Source: Chloroflexota bacterium
GTDB lineage: Bacteria; Chloroflexota; UBA11872; VXOZ01
Assembly: GCA_022824225.1 (NCBI GenBank)
Contig: JAJEAH010000048.1
Location: 1-64,000 of the forward strand
Direction of reading: 5' to 3'
Length of the DNA: 64,000 nt
Under the pieces are notes generated by a model that was given only the letters and a program-made list of their open reading frames with translations, searched no databases and had not been told where the DNA came from. Position numbers and translations under genes: made by a program. Each line of letters opens with the position of its first letter. Positions within the stretch are counted from its first letter, which is position 1. This document shows positions 15,472 through 23,958 of this stretch, one piece after another.

Positions 15472-16128
15472 TTACGCGAGTTCCCGATCGAAGTGCGGCG
15501 CGCACTGCTCATCGCGCTGCCGGGCAAACGCATCGGGCACGCGCAGGTCGGCGCCGCGTGACAGCGGCGGCAGCGCGTCTGCGGAAAAATAGCCCACGTC
15601 CAGCGCTTCGCTCGTCGGGTGCGGCGTGCCGGAGACGTGGGCGCACATGAAGCCGATGCTAAAGAGTTGATACGGCGCTCGGCCGCGATACGTCCGGTTG
15701 TCGTAGATGCCGATGAGGCGCTCGGCGCGCACGCGCACGCCGGTCTCCTCCCAGAACTCGCGCTCCGCCGCGTCCGCGGCCGTCTCGCCCACTTCCACCA
15801 TGCCGCCCGGCAGCGCCCACAGCCGGTTGTCGGACCGCTGCATGAGCAGCACCCGGCCTTGCGCGTCGAAGAGCGCGCCGTAGGCTGCCACTTTCGGTGT
15901 CTGCACGCCCACGTCGCCGCGATACACCGCCTCGATCTCCGCAGCCGAACGCGTATCCGTCAGCGCGAAGAGCCGCGCCGCCAACCCCAGCACCTGTTCG
16001 TAGCGCGCAACGTCATACTCGTTGTCGTCGCGCCGCGCATAGTGAAGCCCGTTCTGCCCCAGCGCCCGCAACTGGTCGGCAACGTCCAACAAGACGCTGC
16101 CAACGTCTTCTCTGGTCTCGTTCGCCAT
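15472..16128 (-). CDS. NUDIX hydrolase with Nudix_N domain
   Basis: A 218-residue NUDIX pyrophosphohydrolase. Residues 1-70 (DQLRALGQNGLHYARRDDN and following) resemble the small helical Nudix_N domain found in front of hydrolases acting on nucleoside diphosphate-X compounds. The NUDIX box is complete in GGMVEVGETAADAAEREFWE followed by ETGV. The C-terminal part includes DVGYFSADALPPLS, the segment that usually closes the substrate pocket. The gene follows the RraA-like gene by seven bases on the same strand, so they are probably co-transcribed. The exact nucleotide substrate is unknown. Confidence 0.92.
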   Translation of the reverse strand: MANETREDVGSVLLDVADQLRALGQNGLHYARRDDNEYDVARYEQVLGLAARLFALTDTRSAAEIEAVYRGDVGVQTPKVAAYGALFDAQGRVLLMQRSDNRLWALPGGMVEVGETAADAAEREFWEETGVRVRAERLIGIYDNRTYRGRAPYQLFSIGFMCAHVSGTPHPTSEALDVGYFSADALPPLSRGADLRVPDAFARQRDEQCAPHFDRELA

Positions 16129-16135
16129 GCTGCGC

Positions 16136-16822
16136 CTATCCCAGCATTACTTGCTTGAACTTCTCCAACGTAAACGCCGGATCGGCCAGAGCTTCCAGTA
16201 GCTTGCCCTCGTCCCGGCGGACCTCAGCGGCTTTGTCGGCAACCTGGGCGGCGATTTCGGCGGGAATCTGCACCACGCCGTTGCGGTCGGCATGCAGTAA
16301 GTCGCCAGGACTAACCGCAAGCCCCGCTACTGTCACCGGCGCGGCAAACGACTCGATGGTTATTTGACCGTGGGACACGATCACGCCGGAGGCGAAGTAC
16401 TGCAGGCCCAGGGCGCGAACCTCGTTGATGTCGCGCACGGCCCCGTCGGTGATTACGCCCACGAAATCCAGGCGCGCAAGCATAGTGCACATGATTTCGC
16501 CAAAGATGGCTGCCGGCACGTCCGGCGAGGCGTCGTGGGCCACCAGGATGCGGGGCGCCGGTAGCCCCGCCGCCTGCTCCAGCGCCTCGATCCACGCCTG
16601 GCGCATGGGCGGATCACCCGCTTCGCGGTCTTTGAACGTGACGGTGTAGGCGTAGCCGACGATTTCGCCAAGTTCGGGATAGAGACACCGGATCGAACCA
16701 TCCATGTACCCGGCGCGGCGGTCGCGCGCGTCGAATTCCTCGATGGCGTTGGCGATGGTGGGGCTGTCGATAGCGCGGAGCGCGGCAAGTTGCTCCGGCG
16801 TCAGTTCTGCTACTGATGACAC
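16136..16822 (-). CDS. RraA-family protein (4-hydroxy-4-methyl-2-oxoglutarate aldolase-like)
   Basis: A 228-residue member of the RraA/HMG-aldolase family, which cleaves pyruvate from 4-carboxy-4-hydroxy-2-oxo acids in aromatic catabolism or acts in other metal-dependent lyase reactions. GVITDGAVRDINEV carries the conserved Arg-Asp pair of the active site. VSPGDLLHADRNGVVQIP is the family's closing motif. I place the start at GTG 16822 (MSSVAELTPEQ). The track's start adds 20 residues without homology, and GAGAG lies eight bases before this GTG. It probably shares a transcript with the NUDIX gene. No aromatic pathway genes lie nearby. Confidence 0.87.
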   Translation of the reverse strand: MSSVAELTPEQLAALRAIDSPTIANAIEEFDARDRRAGYMDGSIRCLYPELGEIVGYAYTVTFKDREAGDPPMRQAWIEALEQAAGLPAPRILVAHDASPDVPAAIFGEIMCTMLARLDFVGVITDGAVRDINEVRALGLQYFASGVIVSHGQITIESFAAPVTVAGLAVSPGDLLHADRNGVVQIPAEIAAQVADKAAEVRRDEGKLLEALADPAFTLEKFKQVMLG

Positions 16823-16946
16823 GAAATGCACTCTCTTTCTGCGCAATATGCATGAGTTTTGCTGGCGCGGATTCCTGCCCAAGGCCCAGTAGCGGCAGGC
16901 TTCGCGGCGTGGCCGCCGCAGCGACGGAGCGAGCCGCGACGTCCCG

Positions 16947-17729
16947 TTAGACCAGGCAGCCGTCTAGCAAGCGCTGCAAGCTCCCGCCGGCGATGCCCGC
17001 CCGGGCTGCGGGGTCGAGTCCCCCGTAGGATAGCGTGGTGATGGGCAGGGCGGGCTCGAAGATGGGCAGTCCAGTGCCAAATATAAACCGCTCGGCTCCC
17101 CAGCGTCCCACGAGTTCCAGGAGCGCGCTGTGGCCGCCCAGATACGAGGTCTCTACATAAAGATTCGGCGCGCGGTCCAGCAGCGGGTAGAGCACGCGGA
17201 AGTCGGCGTGGGACTGGCGCAGAAGAACTACCGGCAGGTCGGGAAACGCCTCCAGAAGCCAGGCGATGAAGTCCCAGTGGCGGGGTTCGCTGTAGTGGGC
17301 GTTATCGAAGTCGAGCAGCATGGGCACGCGCTTGGCCGCCAGCGCCGCGGCCAATGGTTCGATCACCCACGGCTCCAACACCAGCGTATGCGCCTTGGGG
17401 CATAGCCGCGCGGCACGGGCGCCGGCGTCCAGCAGGCGCGCCACCTGTGCGGTTTCGGGCGGCGTTTCGCCCGTGGCGGCAGGCATCACCACCCAGCAGG
17501 CGTCAAGACGCGGCTCGCCGGCAATGGCCTGCAGCAAGCGTTCGTTGCCGCCGGTGGGATCGTGCCACTTGGCGACGGTGTGGGTCACCAGCGCCCGGCG
17601 AATGTCATACGCGTGCAGCAATGCGAGCAGGCTCGCGACGTCCTGGGGCGCCCCCGGCGGGCGATGGGGCAGTGGGCCCAGCAGCACGTTGACGTCGAAG
17701 AGGTCGGGCCGCCCGTTACCTTCGGCCAT
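16947..17729 (-). CDS. amidohydrolase-like TIM-barrel protein
   Basis: A 260-residue protein related to amidohydrolase family 2 but with weak metal motifs. The N-terminal strand reads LFDVNVLLGPLPHRPPGAP, lacking the usual HxH. The centre has ARLCPKAH, and VPMLLDFDNAHYSEPRHWDF replaces the usual His-containing strand. The end reads ERFIFGTGLPIFEPA, where active relatives have G-S-D. The metal site therefore looks largely eroded, and a non-catalytic or altered function is possible. I start at ATG 17729 because AGAGGAGA lies about nine bases upstream. It precedes the RraA and NUDIX genes on the same strand with a 124-base gap. Confidence 0.7.
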   Translation of the reverse strand: MAEGNGRPDLFDVNVLLGPLPHRPPGAPQDVASLLALLHAYDIRRALVTHTVAKWHDPTGGNERLLQAIAGEPRLDACWVVMPAATGETPPETAQVARLLDAGARAARLCPKAHTLVLEPWVIEPLAAALAAKRVPMLLDFDNAHYSEPRHWDFIAWLLEAFPDLPVVLLRQSHADFRVLYPLLDRAPNLYVETSYLGGHSALLELVGRWGAERFIFGTGLPIFEPALPITTLSYGGLDPAARAGIAGGSLQRLLDGCLV

Positions 17730-17950
17730 GAAGAGATTCTCCTCTGCTGCCGCGTACCGGCAGGCCGCCAGGGCGCGGACATGGTGTTGCGGCATTCTCG
17801 CGGGTTCACGCCCAACGGCACATTTGCCAATTGGCTACTGTTCTGGCGCGCGACCGTCCGGTGCGCGCCCGTGTGTTTGCGCCGTCCGGTTTGGCTAGGA
17901 GCCGCGCACGCGGCGGCAATTTCGCGTCGCCGCCAATGCGATAGAGCACG

Positions 17951-20530
17951 TTACATCTTACCGCTGTCGGGGGCGGTTTGCCTAGGGGAGCGCCTCCGGA
18001 TCGGCAATCGCCCCGCGTGCCAGAGCGTGCCGAGGAGCAGCGACAGAAGCCCCGCTGCGGTGAGCCGCAGGCCAAGAGCGAAGCCCGGGGGTGAGTACTG
18101 AAAGACTACGCGCTGCGTCTCCGCCGTGACCGGCACGGCCATGCCCAGGCCGTTGGCCGCAATGATCTCCTCCGGTTGGCCGTCCACCGTAGCCGTCCAC
18201 CCGCTGAGCGGCGTTTGCAGCCAGACCAGCAGGCCCGCGCCATCCGACCGGACGGCGAATTCCGCGCGGTGCGGGTCTTGGGCGGCAACGTCCACGCTGG
18301 AACCGGCTGCGCTCAGGCGCGGCCCCGCCGCCAGCACCGGTTCGCGCGCAAGCACGGGACGGTCCCGCGCCAGGAGCGCCAACGCGGTCTCTACGTCCGC
18401 GGCGAGCGCATATTCACCGGCGAGGAAGAACGCCGGCGCGGGGTCGGCCAGCGCATAGGTGTATACGGTGATCCGGCCGCCCGTGAGCGAAATGTGCTCC
18501 TGTGCGGCAAGGGTGAGCTGCGGGTCTGCCAACGGCTCCAGGGTCGTGACATGGCGGACGCCCAGAGCCGCGAGCGCCGGCAGGCGGCTCAGGAAGACTT
18601 CGCGCTTGGCGGCGGCATCCAACCCGGCGTCGCCGGCAAACCCGGGTGTGATGGCGCGTTCGCTGCCCACGTAACCCAGCACGGCGTCCTGCGCCGCCGT
18701 CATCAGGTTTTCATAGCCGTCCAGGCTGGGTATGCCGTGAACCACGCCGCGATTGGGCGCCAGCGCCGCGATGGGGATGCGGTACTCCAAGGCGACGCGG
18801 TCGGCGCTCGCGGGACGCCGGTCCTGCGTCTGCGCGAATTCATGGCGCAATCCGCCCAAGCGCCAGCCAAAGCTGCGCCCGGGCGTGTCGTCTGCCTGCG
18901 CGGCGGTCACCGCCGCGGGCCGGGTGGCGACCACGCTTGCGGGCGCGCTCGGCGTCAGGCCGCGATTGCCCACCAGCAGCGTGCCGGCCACGACGGCGAG
19001 GAGGAAGAGCAAGGAGAGGCTGCCGCGCTCGCCGCGGCGCAGCCAGAGCAGCGCCAGGCCCGCTCCGAGGAGCGAAAGCGCGTAGAACGGTACCAGAGGT
19101 TCATCTATGCGCAGGGAGCGGCCCGCCGCCGCGATCTCGTCCGCCATGGCATTGTAGTAGAACGCCGGGGTCTGGAGCTTGGTAGGGTCGGTCAGGATGA
19201 AGCGGTCGACATAGGCCCGGCCCGTGTCGGCAATGCGGTCAGTCAGCAATCTGAAGGCGAGCGCCGCCAGTGTGCCCCCGGCTGCCAGCAGCGCGGCGAG
19301 CGCGATGAGGGCTCTTTGCGCGTACCGCATGCCGCGCTCCACTGCCGCGCTCCCGCCCGCAAGCACGGCGTGCAAGCCGTAGGCCGCGAGGAGCGCGATG
19401 CAGGCGTTTACGGCCACAGCCGCCCGGTGGGGGTCACGGAAGAACGCGAAGCCCGGTATGAGTTGCAGCAGGCCGTAGACCGGCGTATAGCGCCCCAGCG
19501 CAAAGACTGCGGCCGCGGCAAGGGCTATGGCGAACGCGCGCACGGCGACGCCGGTCCGCCAACGGGTAAGCCCGACCACGGCCAGAACCACCGGCAGCGC
19601 GCCGACGAACAGCAGACCTTGCGCGCTGAGCACGCGGGGAATGTGAAAGTCCAGAAAGACAAATCCAAGCAGGAACGACCACGGCGGGACGGAGACGCCG
19701 CCCGCCTGAACGCCGCCCCGGGCCGACTCCGCCACCAGCGCGAGGGTGGTCAGCCAGCGCATGAGACTGATCGCCGCGCCGGTTGCCGCCGCCGTGCCCA
19801 GCGCAAGGGCGAGCGCGAGGCCGCGATAGAGGTCTTGGCGCATAACCGCCACGACGTGGGCGAGGGCGTAGACCGCCGGCAGGAGGAAGAGATAGCCAAA
19901 CACCTGGGGATGGGCTGCCAATAGGGCGAGGGCAACAATCGCGCTCATCAGCGGCCACGCCCACCAGCGCCGTTGGGTGAGCCCGTGTACGCCGAGCAGT
20001 GCGTACGGCGTGCACGCAAACAGCGGGGAGAAATTGTTGAAGTGCAGCGTACCGAGCATGAACGTGTTGAGGGCATAGACGCTTCCCGCCAGCAGAGCCG
20101 CTGCGGGGCGCAAGCCCAGGACGCGCACGAAGGCGTAGAGACCCACGGCGGCGGCGCAGAGGTGGACCGCCATGGCGGCGGCGTAGCCCATGGGCGGCGG
20201 CAGCGCGAGCAGGAACGGCCAGTGCAGCGGATAGAACCACGGATACTCGCTGAACGCGATGGGAAAGCCGCCGAGAATCTCCGAGGTCCAGAGCGGGAAG
20301 ACGCCGCCGCGCAGTTGCGCCGCCTGCCACTCGGCCCATACCTGGTTGGCCAGGATCAGGTCGCCGTTTAGCCAGTGCTCCCCCAGCACCAACAAGCGCC
20401 GGAACGGCCACAGACACAGGAGCGCCAGCACGGCTACCGCGTAGCGGTCCGACTTGCCCCGGTCGGCAAGCCGCTGCAGGAGCGCGTCCCAGTGGCGCAG
20501 GCTGCGGGTAAGTGTAGCCGGCTGTCGCAT
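17951..20530 (-). CDS. YfhO-family multi-pass membrane protein (putative glycosyl transfer)
   Basis: An 859-residue integral membrane protein with about a dozen hydrophobic helices in the N-terminal 520 residues, for example VAVLALLCLWPFRRLLVLGE and HLCAAAVGLYAFVRVLGL. A large extracytoplasmic region follows, then a last helix. The C-terminal text LQTPLSGWTATVDGQPEEI with VVFQYSPPGFALGLRLTAAG is the signature of YfhO/PF09586 proteins, which are GT-C-like and linked to lipid-carrier sugar transfer or teichoic acid modification in Firmicutes. Nearby GT39, GT4 and GT2 genes support a role in surface glycans. Substrate not predictable. Confidence 0.85.
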   Translation of the reverse strand: MRQPATLTRSLRHWDALLQRLADRGKSDRYAVAVLALLCLWPFRRLLVLGEHWLNGDLILANQVWAEWQAAQLRGGVFPLWTSEILGGFPIAFSEYPWFYPLHWPFLLALPPPMGYAAAMAVHLCAAAVGLYAFVRVLGLRPAAALLAGSVYALNTFMLGTLHFNNFSPLFACTPYALLGVHGLTQRRWWAWPLMSAIVALALLAAHPQVFGYLFLLPAVYALAHVVAVMRQDLYRGLALALALGTAAATGAAISLMRWLTTLALVAESARGGVQAGGVSVPPWSFLLGFVFLDFHIPRVLSAQGLLFVGALPVVLAVVGLTRWRTGVAVRAFAIALAAAAVFALGRYTPVYGLLQLIPGFAFFRDPHRAAVAVNACIALLAAYGLHAVLAGGSAAVERGMRYAQRALIALAALLAAGGTLAALAFRLLTDRIADTGRAYVDRFILTDPTKLQTPAFYYNAMADEIAAAGRSLRIDEPLVPFYALSLLGAGLALLWLRRGERGSLSLLFLLAVVAGTLLVGNRGLTPSAPASVVATRPAAVTAAQADDTPGRSFGWRLGGLRHEFAQTQDRRPASADRVALEYRIPIAALAPNRGVVHGIPSLDGYENLMTAAQDAVLGYVGSERAITPGFAGDAGLDAAAKREVFLSRLPALAALGVRHVTTLEPLADPQLTLAAQEHISLTGGRITVYTYALADPAPAFFLAGEYALAADVETALALLARDRPVLAREPVLAAGPRLSAAGSSVDVAAQDPHRAEFAVRSDGAGLLVWLQTPLSGWTATVDGQPEEIIAANGLGMAVPVTAETQRVVFQYSPPGFALGLRLTAAGLLSLLLGTLWHAGRLPIRRRSPRQTAPDSGKM

Positions 20531-20838
20531 ACCAGTAATTATGACACGCTGGATGCGCGGAGACCGCGTGGGAGCCCGCGCGGGTATCCCAGGTGGCGCC
20601 GCCCAGTCCGACGGACCGCGTGAGGCTCCCGCGCATCTGTGCGGGTTGCCGGACCGGCTGGGCGGGATCTCCCGCCGAAGTCCTGCCGGCTGCGCGGCCG
20701 GAGGGCCGGCGAATACGGTCAGACCGCTGTCAAGCCCGCCGCGCCGGAGCGGCTTGGCACGTTGAGGAGCGGGACGATAATGGCTTATAGTAGGATTCGG
20801 TTCCGCAAACCAGCACAGTGAATCGAGGACCCATCGCG
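20531..20838 (+). promoter_or_regulatory. divergent intergenic region with candidate promoter for the MoaD-like gene
   Basis: 308 bases between divergent genes. TTGAGG (20762-20767) and TATAGT (20786-20791) with an 18-base spacer lie about 47 bases before ATG 20839. Otherwise G+C-rich sequence with no gene. Confidence 0.4.
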
Positions 20839-21114
20839 ATGGGAGTGAAAGTTTACATTCCGACGCCGTATCGGCGCTTTACCGGCAATCAATCGAGGGT
20901 CGAAGTGGAAGCGGCAACGGTCGGCCAGCTTCTGCAGGAACTCGAAAGGCAATTCCCCGGCATCGGCGCGCAGATCGCCGATGAGTCTGGCGACATTCCC
21001 GGCTATCTGAACGTCTACGTGAACTCAGAGGAAGTCCGCACCCTCCAGGGCAAAGACACGGCGCTCGCCGACGGCGATGAAATCTCGGTGATTCCCGCCA
21101 TGGCCGGCGGCTGA
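20839..21114 (+). CDS. MoaD/ThiS-type ubiquitin-like sulfur carrier protein
   Basis: A 91-residue beta-grasp protein ending in AMAGG. The terminal Gly-Gly is adenylated and thiocarboxylated by an E1-like enzyme in molybdopterin, thiamine or cysteine synthesis. MGVKVYIPTPYRRFTG, VGQLLQELERQFPGIGAQI and LADGDEISVIP match the MoaD/CysO pattern. The CysO-like subgroup usually has this length and a YIPTPLR-like first strand. ATG 20839 is chosen over GTG 20818 because GAGGA lies nine bases before it and homology starts there. No E1 (MoeB/ThiF), MoaE or CysM gene is in the window, so the pathway is undecided. Confidence 0.87.
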   Translation: MGVKVYIPTPYRRFTGNQSRVEVEAATVGQLLQELERQFPGIGAQIADESGDIPGYLNVYVNSEEVRTLQGKDTALADGDEISVIPAMAGG

Positions 21115-21446
21115 GCAGAGGCCTGTAGCTTGGGATGCGCAAGACCTGAAGCACAGCGGCTTTTTCTTCATATTCTTGTTAGCCGGCTACAGTTACCCAA
21201 AGCCGCGTGGGTTTGCCGTACGTATCCGCGCGGCATATACCAAAACGCGCAAACCGGCGGACTATTCTGACGTTCCGTCTCTTGCCAGTTTCGGCGCAGT
21301 TCTCTCGCATTGTCTCAGTCTTGGGCAGACCACTCCCACGTTGAGTTGGCGCTTCGCGCCACTTAATCTTGTCCTCGAGGTCGCCCTCGCGTGTCAGGGT
21401 CTTGGGTTCCGAGAGTAGTCGAGTGGGTTTGGGAGGTCATGGGCAC
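21115..21446. other. gap before the GT39 gene
   Basis: 332 bases without a supportable gene. An 80-aa ORF at 21176-21418 has no family features or ribosome site. GGGAGG just before 21447 is the ribosome site of the next gene. Confidence 0.45.
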
Positions 21447-23729
21447 ATGATTGCACGGAGGGAGGGACTTGCCACTGTCCGGCTTGCCCTGCAGAAGCTG
21501 TCGCTGCGCTGGTATGCCGGAATCCGGCCCAAGCTACATGATGAAAGCCTGAGATGGGCCTTCGCCGTTGGTTGCGGGGCATTCCTGCTTGCGGCAGGTT
21601 TTGTCTTGCTCGTCGCGCAGCCAACCGTCAACTCTGTTGACGGCCCAATGTATCACAGAATTGGCTATGGCTTAGCGCAAGATTTCCGCTACAACGGGGG
21701 CGCTTATCCCTATCCGCTCTATCCCGTCTTCTTGGCGGTTGTCTATGTGCTTGGTGGAGCATACGGAGCAGTATTCCTCGCCCACGGGGTGCTGTTCGCG
21801 ATTACGGTCGGCTTAGGCTACTGGCTCGCGCGCCGGTTGGCAGGACACGCAACGGGCCTATTCGCGGCACTGCTCATTGCCCTCGATGCGACGCTGTTGG
21901 GGAATGTTGGCCTGGTCGCAACCGAGAATCTCCAGACTCCGCTGTTGTTGCTGGCGGTAGTCGTCTCGCTCTATGCGTTGCGACGCCGGGAATACCGATA
22001 CCACGTTGGCATGGGTGTGCTGTGGGGGCTTCTCACCCTGGTAAAGCCCGCGACGATACTTTGGCCGCCGTTTCTCCTGCCCGTTTACTTGCTTGGCAGC
22101 GGCCGTCTGGGCGGACGGCTTTGGCTCGCGATGGCGCTTGCCTTCGTCTTGACACTCTCGCCATGGGTTGTACGAAACCAGCTAGACACACAGGCAGCGG
22201 CTACGGGGCAATTCGAACTGCCCTTTGCGCAGGGCTATCCAACACTCCTCATCCATGTAGTGGATGAAGGGGAAACGCGCCACAACATGGCCCATCTGGA
22301 GCCGAAGCTCCTGGCGGCCGCTTCTGCTGCTGCCGCAGAGGGGATCGAGCGAGAATCCATACAGTTCGAGTTCTATACGTTGCGCTTGCTGTGGGAACGA
22401 ATAGAGCGTTCACCCATCGCGTACTTCGGTCATATTTGGGGCAACTTCACGTACTTTTGGCTTGAGCCGCCGGTGGTTTGGACTGATTCAGCCTACAATC
22501 ACGTGTCCAACTTTCCCGGCGGATACCGGGATGCGCCCGGCTTCACCTACCATGCCCGGCTGCATGCCGCTTTGGCGGTCTTGGCGTTCCTCTCCCTGAT
22601 CTTGCTCTGCCGGCAGTCACTGCTCATCGCATCGTTCGTCGCACTCCTGATGTTCTACTATGCGGCTTTCCATACCATGTATGTTGTGCTCCCTCGTTTT
22701 AGCGTGCCGGTCATGCCGTTAGTCCTCATCGGGGCAGCGGCGTTTCCCATGCTTGCCACATCCGCAATTAGGGAGATAATCCTCAAGCGAAGAGTCATCG
22801 GCAATGCGCTCCTGACGATTCCTGTGGCCGCACTCTTGGCCGCGGTTGCGGTCAATTCCTTACCCCCGCAGGCTAACGGCATCCAACAGGGCTCATTCGA
22901 GTCTGCAGACCAGGTGGACACGGTATGGTACTACGAAGATGCGGCGGATCAGAGGGATGTGCCTCCCGTAATCGCCCCATATCGGGCACGCGATGGATTC
23001 CGCTCAGCCGTTCTCAGGATTGCCGCGGATGAGCAAGGCGTTGAGAAGCGGCTGATCCAGATCGTCCCCGTGTGGTTTGACGCAACGTATCGGCTGAAAT
23101 TCGTATACCGCTTTGCCGAAGAGGCGGTGAGAAGCGCCCCCTTCTACGTTGAAGTGAGTGAGTGGGATGAGTCCAATGAAGTGTGGGAAACGAGGGTAAA
23201 AGACCTTCTGCCGGTTGTAGGTAGCAGGTGGGAAGAACAAGAGTACGAGTTCAGCGTGAGCGCAAGTGCTCACACAGTCTTGGTTGCTTTCGGGACTAGA
23301 ATCGAGCCGAGCGAAGTGTTGCTCGATAACGTACGGCTAGAATTGGCAGTATCCCCGTTGGCGCTCATTCAGAGGCCATACTTGCTAGATGATCCAGCGG
23401 AAGTCAATACAAGCAACTACTTGCCGCTGGAGAAATGGGTGGAAACACAGCCTCAAGAAAACCGATCATTCCTGCTGACGAATCCGGGAGTGGCACGGGC
23501 AAATGGCTGGCGAGGTGACGAGGGCACGTTGCAATCAACCGCATACGGGATTGGCCTCGGAATGGTTGCCCTTTGGGTTTTGATCGGCGTCCTGTTCATT
23601 CGGCTGAGGTTGCTCGAGCGGATGGCGAGGGCGAGACTGTTGGAGGTCGGGTCAGGGGCCGCCATGTTGTTTTTGGCAGTGGGCCAGGCAGCGACCTGCT
23701 ATCTACTGCTGTTTAGCAATCCAATCTAG
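21447..23729 (+). CDS. GT39/ArnT-like membrane glycosyltransferase with C-terminal jelly-roll domain
   Basis: A 760-residue GT-C glycosyltransferase of the dolichyl-phosphate-mannosyltransferase (PMT_2) type, which uses lipid-linked sugars on the outer face of the membrane. TM1 (WAFAVGCGAFLLAAGFVLLV) is followed by SVDGPMYHRIG, whose Asp is in the place of the catalytic acid of this family. Around ten helices follow up to about residue 475. Residues about 480-680 form a soluble beta-rich region (GSFESADQVDTVWYYED, then YEFSVSASAHTVLVAFG and VLLDNVRLEL) that resembles a carbohydrate-binding jelly roll. Two more helices close the protein. Start at ATG 21447, with GGGAGG about ten bases upstream. 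G+C is somewhat lower than in neighbours. Confidence 0.85.
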   Translation: MIARREGLATVRLALQKLSLRWYAGIRPKLHDESLRWAFAVGCGAFLLAAGFVLLVAQPTVNSVDGPMYHRIGYGLAQDFRYNGGAYPYPLYPVFLAVVYVLGGAYGAVFLAHGVLFAITVGLGYWLARRLAGHATGLFAALLIALDATLLGNVGLVATENLQTPLLLLAVVVSLYALRRREYRYHVGMGVLWGLLTLVKPATILWPPFLLPVYLLGSGRLGGRLWLAMALAFVLTLSPWVVRNQLDTQAAATGQFELPFAQGYPTLLIHVVDEGETRHNMAHLEPKLLAAASAAAAEGIERESIQFEFYTLRLLWERIERSPIAYFGHIWGNFTYFWLEPPVVWTDSAYNHVSNFPGGYRDAPGFTYHARLHAALAVLAFLSLILLCRQSLLIASFVALLMFYYAAFHTMYVVLPRFSVPVMPLVLIGAAAFPMLATSAIREIILKRRVIGNALLTIPVAALLAAVAVNSLPPQANGIQQGSFESADQVDTVWYYEDAADQRDVPPVIAPYRARDGFRSAVLRIAADEQGVEKRLIQIVPVWFDATYRLKFVYRFAEEAVRSAPFYVEVSEWDESNEVWETRVKDLLPVVGSRWEEQEYEFSVSASAHTVLVAFGTRIEPSEVLLDNVRLELAVSPLALIQRPYLLDDPAEVNTSNYLPLEKWVETQPQENRSFLLTNPGVARANGWRGDEGTLQSTAYGIGLGMVALWVLIGVLFIRLRLLERMARARLLEVGSGAAMLFLAVGQAATCYLLLFSNPI

Positions 23730-23958
23730 ACGCCTGGTCTGTCAGGCACATCGCTTTCACCGGTGTATTCCCTGGCATACTGATTCTGGGCTGCCCCTTC
23801 CCATTTCCCACGGCCTACGTGTATTGATTGGATGCGTCCCGCTGGTAACGCCGAGAAATCCCGTTGGACAGTCTCTGGGCCTTCTCCTAGAATTGCTAGT
23901 GGTAGTGTAGTCTCCTCGTTGCTCGCCATTGAAATTGCCGGAATTGAATAGCATCCTG

